In this document: positions 11,901 to 20,276 of the stretch, one piece after another
How positions within the stretch are numbered: position 1 is the stretch's first letter
How the letters are laid out: every line of letters starts with the position of its first letter
NCBI RefSeq assembly: GCF_016802725.1
Contig: NC_052672.1
Coordinates: forward strand, 4,213,249-4,277,248
Reading direction: 5' to 3'
Length of the DNA stretch: 64,000 bases
From: Solenopsis invicta
Taxonomy: Eukaryota > Arthropoda > Insecta > Hymenoptera > Formicidae
Notes under the pieces: generated by a model
Told to the model about the DNA's origin: nothing
Seen by the model: the letters and a program-made list of their open reading frames with translations, nothing else
The model's database searches: none
Made by a program: the position numbers and the translations under genes

Positions 11901-13525
11901 ATAAGGTAATATTATTTAACTTTTACAAGAACATTGACGTTTATTCCTGTATTCTATAACTACACGCAGAAAATTTGTACATTTTTAATAGTACGCGTTC
12001 AGAAGACAATATATTCTTTAAATGTCAATTTAATAATTAATAATTTATTAATTATGCAATGTGTAAAAGTCACGTAACATTGTTATTTAAAAAATATCTT
12101 AAAATACGTAGATAAAAATTTACCAAGGGATTAGAATAAATGTAATAAGTACACATTATTAATATAACAAATTTTTTTTACCATATCGCGTTTATGTTGC
12201 TCCGACAACTTCTGTGATTTGATATTTAAAATATTTTTGGTATTGTTAGCCGCTCTTGATTCCTACACAGATAAATAGTCAAATACTGAAAATACATACC
12301 TGGCAAAAGGCTATTACAACGATGAACATCTTTGACTAAAAGTAAATATACTTGAGCTTTTCGCGGTTATTATTTAAAATTCTATTAGTTTATGAGTTGT
12401 ACGCAATTACAATATTTACGTAAACACATCTTCATACCTGGAAGACTTTATTAACATTGAGAAGCTATAATTTTGGTTCCAGTCAATATTTTTCAACAAT
12501 TTTTTTTCAAATGAAAGTTTAGAATCTCATAAATGTGACTGCACAAACGGCATTGCCAAAAAATGATTTATTATAAAGCTATTATAAAGTTAAAAAGAAA
12601 AAACTATTAGGCAAAAATGAAAAATTGTTCAAAAATCTACACTGTCTTTAAAAAAAAATCATATCTTTGCAACAAAAAACTTTTAGGATTTAAAAAAAAT
12701 TTAACAAAAGGCACTATTTGATCAACATCCGAAAATTACAGTCAATGCCGACAAATTAATATCGGTATAAAAGAAAAAAGAGTAGGACTATGGGTCAGAT
12801 ATAATGTGTGTGATTTGGTGATGTAGAATCCTACATACTTATGTTTAGCACAATTTAATAAAATTACATTTTTTTAAATATTAATAATTGAATTATTTCA
12901 TTTCACTATAACATTTGTCAAAGATTATTAAGAGATTGTATTTTACAGGAAATATTTTTTTTTAATTGGATTTTTATAAGTGTTGAGTTTTTGTAAGTAA
13001 ATAAAAAACTTACTTTTCTCAAGTTTTGGATTTCTGGATCAGAGGCGGAATCCAAATAAGCAGTTGGAACAGCTGCAAGACGCTTTCTGAGAATCTGTTT
13101 CTCTAAAATATTTCAATTTTCTGTAATAATATAAAAACGCATTAGGACATGCATTATACCGCTACCGGTAGTCGAGCGTGCTTTTGTGATTTTCTTGCTT
13201 ACTGGGATATGTAGATAGATTTAATAACGATTTTTAAATCCGATCAACCAAAATACATCTCTTCAACTATCTCTAAAATTAAATGTAAAATATATGTTGT
13301 AAATAAGACAAAAAACTTACCGTGATAAGCCACCACAGAGTGCTTGGATATTTTTTCACCTTGCGCGGACTTAATTCGGTATAGTTTTGTCTTTATTATT
13401 TTTTTTTCATTGAAATTATATATGTCTTTCGAAGAAACTATCGTTTTTTCTTCACTGGTTAACTTGAGACACACAAACATGTTACAATTACTCGTGTTAA
13501 ACGCGGCGTATATGTATAAAATCAC
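1..13525 (-). CDS. Host-type multi-exon gene, 5' part (coiled-coil, BEN-protein-like), truncated by the left edge
   Basis: Exons read on the minus strand with consistent GT-AG sites and phases: exon 1 at 13321-13525 (ends phase 1), exon 2 at 13014-13102, exon 3 at 12182-12262, exon 4 at 2429-2515, exon 5 at 572-694, exon 6 at 77-308 (ends phase 1). All joins keep frame except for one in-frame TAG in exon 4. The N-terminus holds a short conserved-looking block (ISDs such as KLYRIKSAQGEKISKHSVV). Exon 6 is a charged coiled coil. From memory this arrangement resembles ant proteins that end in a BEN domain; that domain would lie left of the window and is not seen. Function is unknown, perhaps chromatin or DNA binding. 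The 9.7-kb intron 3 is packed with transposons. I infer a host gene, not a transposon gene, because it lacks TIRs and has many small exons. Confidence 0.6.
77..308 (-). CDS. Exon 6 of the coiled-coil host-type gene
   Basis: This 232-nt exon lies between acceptor GATTTCAG|ATT and donor ACGG|GTATGC (phase 1 out). It encodes 77 residues with a clear heptad-rich coiled coil (LYVAEKKKSEQLEAALESAK onward). A near-identical inverted copy lies at 5748-5979. Two of its residues differ between the copies (Val/Leu before QDL, Lys/Glu before LQK). Confidence 0.65.
572..694 (-). CDS. Exon 5 of the coiled-coil host-type gene
   Basis: Acceptor GATTTTCAG|CAG and donor GTGCTG|GTATGT bound a 123-nt exon of 41 codons in phase 0. 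The protein is Lys/Glu-rich and polar (NNGHTDSEKRKQ, then ASELSKKSN). Its 3' third is duplicated in inverted orientation at 5443-5482. A TIR element (722-2252) inserted 28 bp upstream of this exon. Confidence 0.6.
1092..1190 (-). ncRNA. 5S rRNA-like fragment inside TIR element 1
   Basis: Read on the minus strand, the stretch contains CTTGGATGGGTGACCGCTTA, which closely matches the 3' domain (box C region) of animal 5S rRNA. It is preceded by CAAGCAACGTTC, which resembles the 5S box A/IE region at about the right spacing. An A-rich run follows at the 3' side. The fit weakens upstream of 1150, and the molecule is too degenerate to be a working 5S gene. It may be a 5S-derived retroposed head or captured promoter. 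Confidence 0.5.
1545..2110. repeat. About 117-bp tandem repeat, 4-5 copies, inside TIR element 1
   Basis: Recurring blocks TTGACTCGTAA, TTGGCAGTACATTACCGTTT, AATATTCGCTTTACATTGGC and CAATGCACCTCCAATGTAAG appear in order about every 105-120 bp. The weak minus-strand ORFs here are products of this repeat. Confidence 0.8.
2429..2515 (-). CDS. Exon 4 of the coiled-coil host-type gene, with in-frame TAG
   Basis: Acceptor GTTTAG|GAA and donor CACAC|GTGAGT bound an 87-nt exon of 29 codons, phase 0 at both ends. Codon 19 is TAG (plus positions 2459-2461). The AG of that TAG could itself act as a 3' splice site and would give a 30-nt exon without the stop, still in frame. Otherwise the gene would be truncated here. 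Confidence 0.5.
2881..2932. repeat. (AT)n microsatellite
   Basis: A run of alternating AT/GTAT dinucleotides. It is followed at 2935 by CCCAGTCAGC, which looks like a left terminus of another element of the CCC class; no matching right end was found. Confidence 0.8.
3000..4325. repeat. AT-rich tandem array, about 80-bp unit (TTTAACATTTATT motifs)
   Basis: Units containing AACATTTATTCAACATTAA, ATATTTATTTCACATTAA and TTTTTATTTGAAAAAACATT repeat about 14 times, with spacing near 80 bp in the middle (for example the TTGAAAAAAC block around 3530, 3610, 3692, 3758 and 3837). The array is preceded at 2988 by CCCAACCAGCACAC, a likely left TIR of the CCC class with AA before it. No right end is visible, so it may be half of such an element. 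A related right-end-like stretch is at 35270-35410. Confidence 0.75.
4330..5442. other. No gene seen; AT-rich intronic spacer
   Basis: There is no ORF with recognisable content and no clear repeat border. Around 4620-4800 the base composition is less AT-rich. It lies between the tandem array and the right arm of the inverted duplication. Confidence 0.5.
5443..6123 (+). pseudogene. Inverted copy of host-gene exons 5 (part), 6 and 7
   Basis: This is the right arm of the inverted duplication, so its coding sense is the plus strand, opposite to the parent gene. It carries the last part of exon 5 (to 5482), exon 6 at 5748-5979 and a further exon at 6062-6123 (acceptor TTACACAG, donor GCG|GTGAGT) with 20 codons. 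The parent copy of that last exon must lie left of the window. There is no start codon or promoter upstream, because homology begins abruptly at 5443. It lies in the parent's intron 3, so a parent transcript would carry it as antisense. Confidence 0.75.
6579..6681. repeat. Near-perfect inverted repeat, 38-bp arms
   Basis: The arm beginning GCTCGTG and running through CCCCCTCCATATGGCTCA to TCTCCTAC is repeated in reverse complement at 6642-6681, with a central GC-rich loop of about 25 nt. It could be a tiny MITE or a cruciform; I see no TSD. Confidence 0.75.
6710..6809. mobile_element. 100-bp palindromic MITE
   Basis: The ends AGGCTGTGTTCCG and CGGAACACAGCCT are inverted copies, with further pairing through CAGTACTGAAAAT. 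The TSD is not clear, and the superfamily is unknown. Confidence 0.65.
6943..8301 (+). CDS. hAT-family transposase, GTF2IRD2/ZBED-like, C-terminally truncated
   Basis: This 452-residue ORF has an N-terminal zinc finger (CLIC near residue 27, then HIKRHYNLCH). The hAT RNase-H-like core follows with CLDESTDNSD near residue 177 (first Asp), IVTDGAPAMIG near 247 (second Asp), FHCIIHQ near 275 and the HSEIRWL motif near 328. It matches the intronless hAT transposases related to vertebrate GTF2IRD2 and ZBED5. The usual length is about 600 or more residues, and the C-terminal hATC dimerisation domain is missing after CCEKIIKDLE, so the copy is probably inactive. The start is the first ATG after an A-rich leader. 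No TIRs were identified with confidence. Confidence 0.8.
   Translation: MAKRVKNKQLQLTEWENDYFFILNNHDQPQCLICSKILSRAEMFHIKRHYNLCHKIKYENYNNEKKLKLIQELKFKHTTSQKHVDTDKNINLSKQSLTASYAIALLVAREKKSFSTENVIKKGAIEMAKAFNLHETVQYFNTVSLSPQTVSRRIHDIGNYLEEKLKNLLTTCKYYSLCLDESTDNSDVSQLSIFVRIIQHDFSIHEDLLTLVPLHDTTKGIDIYNALKEQVKKFVDSFDKCSAIVTDGAPAMIGSKTGLKGLLLENDVKCLMFHCIIHQEVLCGKALKLSDTMKTVTKITNIIRGGNRSLSHRKFQIFLDEFNASYPDLLMHSEIRWLIAGKCLQRFFALRKEIPNFLERYVLKDSLELQNKFKSTDFLKKLAFLTAMTNHLNILNLQLQKCNQTISDLISNINGFRNKINLFLIEISKNELHHFPCCEKIIKDLESNSLLS
9230..10059. other. No gene seen; unclassified repeat-like sequence
   Basis: No coding content was recognised. The stretch 9560-9860 is more GC-rich and looks like old dispersed repeat, but I found no ends or second copy in the window. 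Confidence 0.4.
10284..11408. mobile_element. TIR element 3 (nested) with TTTTAATCGGTTTTAAT motifs, 2-bp TSD (CT)
   Basis: The ends are CCCTGCCGAAAATGT and its complement ACATTTTCGGCAGGG. The similarity extends inward over about 36 bp with AATTAAAACCGAT. CT lies outside each end (10282-10283, 11409-11410). It contains a roughly 400-bp core (10886-11284) shared with the differently terminated element at 30894-32690. No transposase ORF is present. Confidence 0.8.
10886..11284. repeat. Shared internal core, copy A
   Basis: The block runs from AACAAGTGAGT through a CG-rich segment (GCCACCACTAGGTGGCC, a small inverted repeat) to CTGTTTTAATAAAT. It aligns along its whole length with 31959-32353 at roughly 80% identity by eye. 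The flanks on both sides differ completely between the two elements. Confidence 0.75.
11572..12181. other. No gene seen; AT-rich intron
   Basis: Intron 3 of the host-type gene next to exon 3. No repeat border or ORF of note. Confidence 0.45.
12182..12262 (-). CDS. Exon 3 of the coiled-coil host-type gene
   Basis: This 81-nt exon (27 codons, phase 0 at both ends) lies between acceptor CTGTGTAG|GAA and donor GATATG|GTAAAA. It encodes a polar, helix-prone segment (KSQKLSEQHKRDM). The next recognised exon is about 9.7 kb away at 2515, and the intron between is filled by repeats. Confidence 0.55.
12424..12720. repeat. Fragment related to the piggyBac-like element at 36057-37037
   Basis: Collinear similarity to 36090-36330: GAGAAGCTATAA, TCAATATTTTTC, AGAATCTCA, GGCATTGC and AAAAATCATATCTTTGCAA appear in the same order and spacing. 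No ends are visible. It lies in intron 2 of the host-type gene. Confidence 0.6.
13014..13102 (-). CDS. Exon 2 of the coiled-coil host-type gene
   Basis: Acceptor TTTTAG|AG and donor AAAA|GTAAG bound an 89-nt exon. Two bases complete the split codon from exon 1 (giving Glu), then 29 codons run on to phase 0. It encodes a basic stretch followed by AYLDSASDPEIQNL. Its phase and sites match exons 1 and 3 exactly, which is the main support. Confidence 0.6.
13321..13525 (-). CDS. Exon 1 of the coiled-coil host-type gene
   Basis: The open frame starts at an ATG at 13525, with a second in-frame ATG at 13480 that may be the true start because the following residues (MFVCLKL) look like the family N-terminus. 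It ends at the donor CACG|GTAAG (exon end 13321), phase 1. The block around YNFNEKKIIKTKLYRI is basic and mixed alpha/beta. The longer start adds a hydrophobic 15-residue stretch that is probably leader or non-coding. Confidence 0.6.
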
Positions 13526-13870
13526 AATCGCGGCGATGCAAATAATCAGTTCGTAAAAACAGCAAATTAATTGTATATTTGAGAATAATTGTGTTGACTA
13601 TGTTTAGCGGAAATATACTCGTGTGTAGCTCGAATGTGCTAGAGGCCTGTCGCGGGCTCGCAAAAGCTAGCTCGAACTCCCTCAGTCGTGTGCGCTGTCT
13701 CGATAGAGAGAGACGGAGAGTAAATAAAACGGATTTAATTTACTGTTCACTGAGAGAAACAATGAAATGCTAGCTCGGAAAATTCCTGCGATTCGCGTAG
13801 GTTCTATCTGAAATTACCGGTAGGATAGCTGAGATCGACGCTTCCTTCCTTCTTTTTTTGTTTTTTGACA
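13526..13870 (-). promoter_or_regulatory. Probable promoter/5' region of the host-type gene
   Basis: Directly upstream of exon 1 (minus strand) lies a locally GC-richer stretch with CGCGGGCTCGC, CTCAGTCGTGTGCG and a short GA tract, unlike the AT-rich surroundings. There is no clear TATA box. The assignment rests on position and composition only. Confidence 0.3.
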
Positions 13871-13874
13871 TATA

Positions 13875-14224
13875 CAGAGTGTTTCAAATGAAAACTGAAT
13901 CAAAAAATTGTAAACCATTTTTTCCTAAAATGTTTAATAAAAGCAGTAAGTATTAAATAAAGCTAATTCAATCAGACATACGTCGGTGAAGTTGTAGAGG
14001 CAACTAGCAAGTTATTAATTAGTATGTTTTCAAGAATAGGGCCCTAGGCGCGTAGTTCATCGACATATGTCTGTTTAAAGGATAGCGTTGATTGCATTAG
14101 CTTTACTCAGTAATTTGTGCTTTATTAAACATTTATAGAAGAAAATGGTTTACGACTTTTCAATTCAGTCTTTAACAAGGAATAACACTATATAATTGGT
14201 GAACCCTTTTTAAGAAACACCCTG
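13875..14224. mobile_element. Mariner/IS630-type MITE, 350 bp, long TIRs
   Basis: The left end CAGAGTGTTTC and right end (complement CAGGGTGTTTC) begin imperfect inverted arms of about 140 bp that share AACTGAATC, GTAAACCATTTT, TGTTTAATAAA and AAGCTAAT. TA precedes the left end; TG follows the right end, so the TSD is decayed. There is no coding capacity. Confidence 0.7.
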
Positions 14225-14324
14225 TGCATATATGCAGGCGCTGTAGGTGTCGCTTACATCAAAATATTCATTGGAATACGGAACATTTGAATTTGTATAA
14301 TCTATGAAATCGTATAGGAACAGG

Positions 14325-16300
14325 TTATATGGTTACCTTACAACTATTAAAATATTCTATGACTATCAATAACTCTTCGGGATTCATTTTTTTTAAGAAT
14401 TTCTCTATGATCTATCGGCGTACTTATTTTCAATCTATTAAAGTTCTCGATCATGGTTCTTCTTTCTTTAGTAAATTTCTCGCACTCCCATAAAATGTGG
14501 TTTTCATCTTCAATTTGGCCACATAGGCAGAGATTATTGTCAATAATCTTAAATCTATTATAAATAAACTATTTTTTAAAGAATTATGCCCACTGCGGAG
14601 TCTGTTAATTGTCACGATAGATTTCCTATTGAAATTTATGTTGAAGAACCATGGACGAGTGGAATGTTTCAAATAGTTCTCGAAGAAAAAAGTACCCTTT
14701 TTTTTGTTCACGCGCTTTTTGTTGGAGGAACTTCTCATTTTCTTTGGTATATTTAGCACTAAAGATATTTACAACATCTGAGTATGGCACCTCTTGTTCG
14801 AGTAACAAGCCCTCCTGTGCTGATCTTTTCGCTATATAGTTCATCAGCCTTTTCGTTGCCTAGTATTTTTTTATGGGATGGAATCCAGACCATTTCTATA
14901 TTTTTGTTTTTATTTTTACAGTCGTAGAGAAGTTTATTAATTTTTTGTATAATGAAAGATTGACTTTTTAGCTTTTTTGAGTTTCTTAAAGCTTCAAGAA
15001 CACTTTTAGAATCCGAAAAAATCAGGAAATCATTAAGATTTGAATTAACAATCATTTTGAGAGTACTCAGTATTGCAAATGCTTCCGCCAAGAAAATGGA
15101 AGTGATATGAAAAAGTTTAAATCCTTTAGTAAAGTTTTCATCAGTACTCCAAATGGCCATTCCTACTTTGCAATTGATTTCTGTTTCGATTCTCGATCTA
15201 TCCGTGAAAATGCAACATTTGTTTTTCATTTTGTTTTCAAATATTTTAATAAATTTAGTAGCGAAATCTTCAGCTTCATTAATTGTTTTTCCACTTTTCA
15301 GGTCGACATTGATTAAATTAAATTGATTGTTAAATTCCATCCGATAAAAAACAGGCATTTGTGATTTGAATAATAAGTTTTCGTACGGGAGGACTTCCTC
15401 ATAATTGTTGACCAGCCTTGATTTATTGAAATTGTTCTCATATATAAGTTGTTCGAAGAGATTATTAATGTCTTCTAGTATGTTGATTAATTGGGTTTTT
15501 TCATTTGCTATGCATTTGAGAAGGAATTTGTGGCTTAAAAGATCAAATCTGTAATCTAGTGACATAAGTTTTGACTCACTAATAATTATGTTTACGGGCG
15601 TAGATTTTCTATAGCCCATAGCTAATCGCAGACATTTTAATTGGATTTTTTCGAGTTTGTAAAACAAGTCTGGTCTACAGGGAGACATAAGGAAGCCACC
15701 GTATTCTAATCTAGATCTTATTAAAGATTTATACAAAACAAGCATTGTGGAAGGATCGGCTCCCCACCATATGCCTCTTATACAACTAAGAATTTTAATG
15801 GGAATATCACATTTTTTTGAGATATGTGCAACGTGTTGATTCCAATTGAGACGTTTGTCCAAAATCATTCCCAGGAATTTAATATGAGAAGATGGCTTGA
15901 TTATAACATCCGCAATTTTTATACTTAAGTTATTAGCTTTTTCTTTTCCCCGATTGAAAATTATTAAATTACATTTTTCGGGAGCTAGAATTAAATTTCT
16001 GGAGGTCAGCAAATCAGACAAGCATTTGATTTGTTGTTCCAAGTTATTTAAGCTAATCTCTATTTGTGGGTTGTTAGTGTACAATGCTATATCGTCTGCA
16101 AATTTAAAAATTTTTATTTCAGGACTAATTATATTATCGATTTTGTTAATATAGATGTTAAAAAGAGTGGGGCTTAGTACGCTACCTTGAGGTAATCCTT
16201 TAAAAGTGGGGCGAGATATGCCCGGGTAATTAATGAAGTGGATCTGTCTATACGAGATTAAATGATAGATAAAGAGTATTAATTTATTTGGAATATTCAT
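14325..16300 (-). pseudogene. LINE ORF2, RT palm/thumb, RNase H and C-terminal tail
   Basis: Motifs in order: GLPQGSVLSPTLFNIYI, then the catalytic FADD box (KFADDIALY), LGMILDKRLNWN, and an RNase H domain with CIFTDRSR, LAEAFAILSTL, FSDSKSVLEAL and WIPSHKKILGNEKAD. In another frame after 14760 come RLRSGHN and a CxCGQxEDExHxLxxC tail. The final stop is at 14325-14327. A +1 slip in an A run near 14395 disrupts the last residues. Confidence 0.8.
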
Positions 16301-16974
16301 ATCTGCTGGGGGAATATCTTATTTGGAATATCAAATATTGCTGGGGCAACATTATCATAGGCCCCTTTAATATCCAAAAATACTGCGGCTAATTGTTCTT
16401 TTTTGTAGAATTGTTTTTCTGTTTCCGAAATGAGAATAGCGAGACTATCAATACATGATCTATTCATTCGAAAACCGTTTTGTGAGTTATTTATTATTTG
16501 ATTGTGTTCAAGCCACCAAACCAGTCTTTCATTGATCATTTTTTCTAAAAGTTTGAGAAAACAAGAGGACATGCTAATTGATCTGACCTTTTTGCTATTA
16601 GCTTTAGGAATGAGAAAGCACAGGTAGTTTCTTCATTCTTCTGGAAATAATCCCGTATGTAAAACATCATCGAATATGTCTAATAATGTTCTTTTAAGAA
16701 ATTCTGGGAGTTTTTCGATGATTTGATAGTTAATCTTATCGTATCCCGGGGCGGATTTTTTATTAATATTTTCTAAAGCAGTGGAGAGTTCACAATAGTC
16801 GAAAGGCGTGGTTAAGAAGTGATTGTCTGGTTGAGGGATTTCTGTCGAATTTGGAAAGTTACATTGAGTTCCCGGGGCACATAATTCATTGATACAATCT
16901 ATCATTGCATCTAAAATTTCTTTGTTTCCTTCATAGGAGCTGGGTTTCGAAAATTTGTTGTTGAAACGTTTCAT
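16297..16974 (-). pseudogene. LINE ORF2, start of the reverse transcriptase
   Basis: Two open pieces in this interval carry RT motifs: NINKKSAPGYDKINYQIIEK (palm motif 1 area), SSCFLKLLEKMINERL, then SQNGFRMNRSCIDSLAIL and AAVFLDIKGAYDNV (motif A Asp). The pieces are split by a stop/frameshift near 16630. A short direct duplication near 16280-16335 (TTATTTGGAATAT repeated) breaks the join to the next piece. Confidence 0.8.
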
Positions 16975-17121
16975 TTTGTTGAAAACTTAACTACATTTAC
17001 TATTTTTATTAAGAGTCTCACAGAAATCGCGAAAGGATTTCTTTTTTTCGTTTTTTAATATTACCTTTGTTTGAGCTTCAATTTTTTTGTATTCAAAGAA
17101 TTCTTCTCTAGAAAAATTATG

Positions 17122-18135
17122 TTAAATAGAGAGCCATGTGGCCTTTCTGTTCTCGACTGCTCTAGCACAATTATCATTCCACCAAATAGCTGGGATACTC
17201 TTTTTCCTTTTTTTATTTTTACTATTATTATCGGTAAGATTTGTATTATTATAACTTTTATTCTCTGGCAAAGATAATCCAACTGCTTCAATTATTTTGT
17301 ATAAGAATATTGAATATCTTTCACAGACAGATAAGTTAAGATAGTTAATTGAATTAAAATCATTTTTATTTTGTTCCCAGAATTTATAGAACATAGACCA
17401 ATTTAACTTGTTAACTTTATATTTATATTGAGACTTAGGAATGTATTCGGTAATTACATCAACGTTAATTGTAATCGGAAAGTGATCACTCCTCCAATTG
17501 TCCGATTCAACTTTCCATTCACAATCAATAGCCAACGCGGGAGAGTCTATAGAAAGATCAATACAAGATTTTGTCAAGTCGCCTGATACATGTGTATATT
17601 TTCCATCATTTAATATAATATAGTGATCTGGATCAGTGTAGTTGTAAATGGTGTTGCCATTTCTGCAATTATGGTCACTACCCCACGAGGTATGGTGAGA
17701 GTTAAAATTACCACCGTTAATAAATTTATCGTTTTTCTTTTTGACCGCCTCTAGCAAGTTTTGCCACTCATTGGGAGTGAGGTTATTGTTATTTATCGGT
17801 GATCTATAACATGCAATTAAAGAAATGTTACCTCTATTAGTATACACCGATATAGAGCCCGTCTCTAGAGAGATCGGGTTAAAATCTAAGTGGATAGTAT
17901 CAAAAATGATGTCTTTTTTAACTAAAAAAGCGATGCCTCCTCGACTATTGTCTAGTCGATCGAAGCGGACAGTTTCAAAGCCGTTAATATGAAAATCTTT
18001 TTGTTTAGGTTTTAAGAAAGTTTCGACTAGCATAATAATATCCCATTCAATTGCAAATCTTTCTAGTTCGAATGTCTTACCTCTTAAACCTTTACAGTTC
18101 CATTGTAGAATTCTCAAATTTATACTATTTGTCAT
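17122..18135 (-). pseudogene. LINE ORF2 N-terminus, AP endonuclease domain
   Basis: This open stretch of 337 residues begins with the APE signature LQWNCKGLRGK. Then come VETFL near residue 37, the ACYRSP strand near 109, a GGNFNSHHTSWGS motif (usual G-D-F-N-A-H; Asp is changed to Asn here), and SDHFPI near 215. The enzyme nicks target DNA to prime reverse transcription. The D-to-N change and a frameshift near 17125 suggest loss of function. Confidence 0.8.
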
Positions 18136-18628
18136 TTTTGTTTGTACTGTTAACTAAAATTTTACTTGACTCTTTACTTATTTTAGGATATGTTCTAATT
18201 GTCTTTGGTGATGATAGGTCCGATGAACTGTTTGGATAGGTTTTTTCTTTCTTCTCTGTCAGGTGGGATGTTGGATTTATTGAAACATTCTTGAGAATTG
18301 GCTTTTGGGTGGACGGCTTCATATTTTCCTTTTCGCTGAATTTCTCGTGCTTTTCTGGGGTTGAAGATTTCGCAGCATTGACCTTGTCAACCATTGGAGA
18401 TTTGTTCGCTTTAAGAAGAGCTATTCCATTAGGAAATTTGGATAACTCTCTGGAGTCGATGAAGTCTTCGCAGTTATCCTTATGGAAGTTGTAAAATTGA
18501 TTGGGATTGATTATCTTGTTTGTATGTTGGCTGGATTCTTTCTGTATATAAGAGTGGCTGTGATTCTTTTGCTTCCTCGCTGCTTCGCCGAATAAGGTGT
18601 GTGAATTTGATCGCAGTACAAGAAATTC

Positions 18629-19675
18629 TTAGATACTAGGTCTAAGTTTACTTTTAACTTTATATACCAGTTTTCTCGCATCACTCATGGCGATATTTTC
18701 ATAAGCCATAAGTCTTTTAATTTCAAATTCCTTGCAATAGATTATACATTTTCTATCAGTAGATTTGTGGTCGCCCTTGCAGTTTGCGCACCTTGGAGTG
18801 GGAGTATTACAGTTCTCGTTATGTTTATCCTCGCCGCACATGTTACATTTGGTCTCTCTTCTGCACACTTTACTAGGGTGACCAATGCCAAAACAATTGT
18901 AGCAGACGATCGGTAACATTAAGTAGGGTTCAACTTCTATTTTTATTTTATGAAGGAAAACTTCTCTTGGAAGGTTTTGACCAGAGAAGGTAATTACAAC
19001 TGATTTACTAGGCAGCCATTTAGGGTCTTCTTCTTGTCTATTTGGATCCCTATTTCTCTTATTTAGTCTTCTTATGTTTAGAACTTTAACTTCTGATTCC
19101 AAAAATTCCTTTATCTCTTCTTCTGGTATGTCTTCGTCTATGCCTTTAACTAGGCCTCTTCGTATCAATCTAAAACTTGGAATGAAAGCTTTTAAGTTGT
19201 TGCTTTCCAAGAGAGAATCAATAACCAGCAAGTTAGCTTCTTCAGAATATCTGAAGTTAATTTCAACTGTGGATTTTGATTTATTGTTTATATTAATAAT
19301 GTTATTGTATTTCTTACATACTAGCTATCCTACTTTGAACGGGCTGAGACTCTTGACTTGTCTTTGTTTGTTATCTTTTTCGATGAGCGCAGGTCGAACC
19401 CATACTGTGAAGGGACCTCTGTTATCGTCTTGGAAAAAACTAAGTATATTATTTGGCTGTATCTTATAATTTCTTGAATTAGACTGTTCTTTTTTCTCTG
19501 TAACAATATCGATCGGTGTGCTTTTCATGCATATAACTTGTTCAAGAGATGAACTTTTTCTTTTATTGTTGATCACTTGGGACCATTCCATTTCTTCCAC
19601 CTCGGAGGGAGTTAAGAGAGGCTCCATTGTCCTTGATCTGTCCGATCCTCCCCCGTAATCACCGAGGGGGATCAC
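18629..19675 (-). pseudogene. LINE ORF1, gag-like with zinc knuckles, one internal TAG
   Basis: A single frame runs from the ATG at 19675 to 18629, broken only by TAG at 19325-19327. It has a polar N-terminus, then an RRM-like region (IPSFRLIRRGLVKGI), then three Cys-rich knuckles: CYNCFGIGHPSKVC, CNMCGEDKHNENC and CANCKGDHKSTDRKC. These bind the element RNA in related LINEs. A Ser/Lys-rich tail in the same frame continues as an open stretch at 18125-18394. Confidence 0.75.
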
Positions 19676-20087
19676 TCGACACGTGGTGAGAATCGTACAG
19701 TTTTAGGTTATCGGGTAAGTTGTTTATTTGTACCAGCCCGTCTGCGATCAGACGGATAAAGTAATTTGAAGATATTAGTCCGGAGACAGTTTCCGGCTAG
19801 CTGGAACAATTACGGATTGTAGATCTTGCTTCTTTCAGACAATTTCAAATACTCAATCCTGCAATCGCCAGGTACGCACTCATATCACTCGATCTCCTCG
19901 TTTTTTTAGTAGGAAATCTTATCTTTTTAACGCCGTCAGTGTAACTCGGTCGCACTTATACAACGCGAGATACAGATTACTAAATCCATCTATTGGAAAA
20001 ATAATGGATTTCTTTTTACTACATCTAATATATTAAATATTGTTAGTTTTTTAATTTAGATGGCAGCACAATGGCGTTATATCAACG

Positions 20088-20134
20088 CGACCTTGTGTGG
20101 CGTTAGTTTACGAATGCCACACAAGACACAAGGT
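20088..20134. repeat. Hairpin near the hAT 5' side
   Basis: GCGACCTTGTGTGGCGT and its inverted partner ATGCCACACAAG...ACAAGGTCGC are separated by a short spacer. It could be a left-end structure of the adjacent hAT element, but its TIR does not match the right one. Confidence 0.5.
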
Positions 20135-20276
20135 CGCATTGACATAACCTATAAACGTTACACGACTCGACTTATGTGCTGTATATGCAAGTACTCGTAT
20201 TAAGATAATCTTAATACTTATAGAAATTAAAACTTTATATATAACTTCTTATTATAGCAGAAAATTAATCATCAAG

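Larger units (their letters stand above)
14325..19960 (-). mobile_element. Non-LTR retrotransposon (I/LOA/R1-type, with RNase H), nearly full length
   Basis: Minus-strand order from the 5' side: leader about 19960-19676, gag-like ORF1, AP endonuclease, reverse transcriptase, RNase H and a C-terminal CCHC-like tail ending at 14325. No LTRs are present and no poly-A tail is obvious. The combination of CCHC ORF1, APE, RT and RNase H points to the Jockey/I/R1 superclade; RNase H excludes Jockey itself. Several frameshifts and one ORF1 stop make this copy inactive. Confidence 0.85.

Noticed and set aside
13579..13773. 64-codon plus-strand ORF upstream of exon 1
   Set aside because: Lies in the presumed promoter region of the minus-strand gene and shows no domain.
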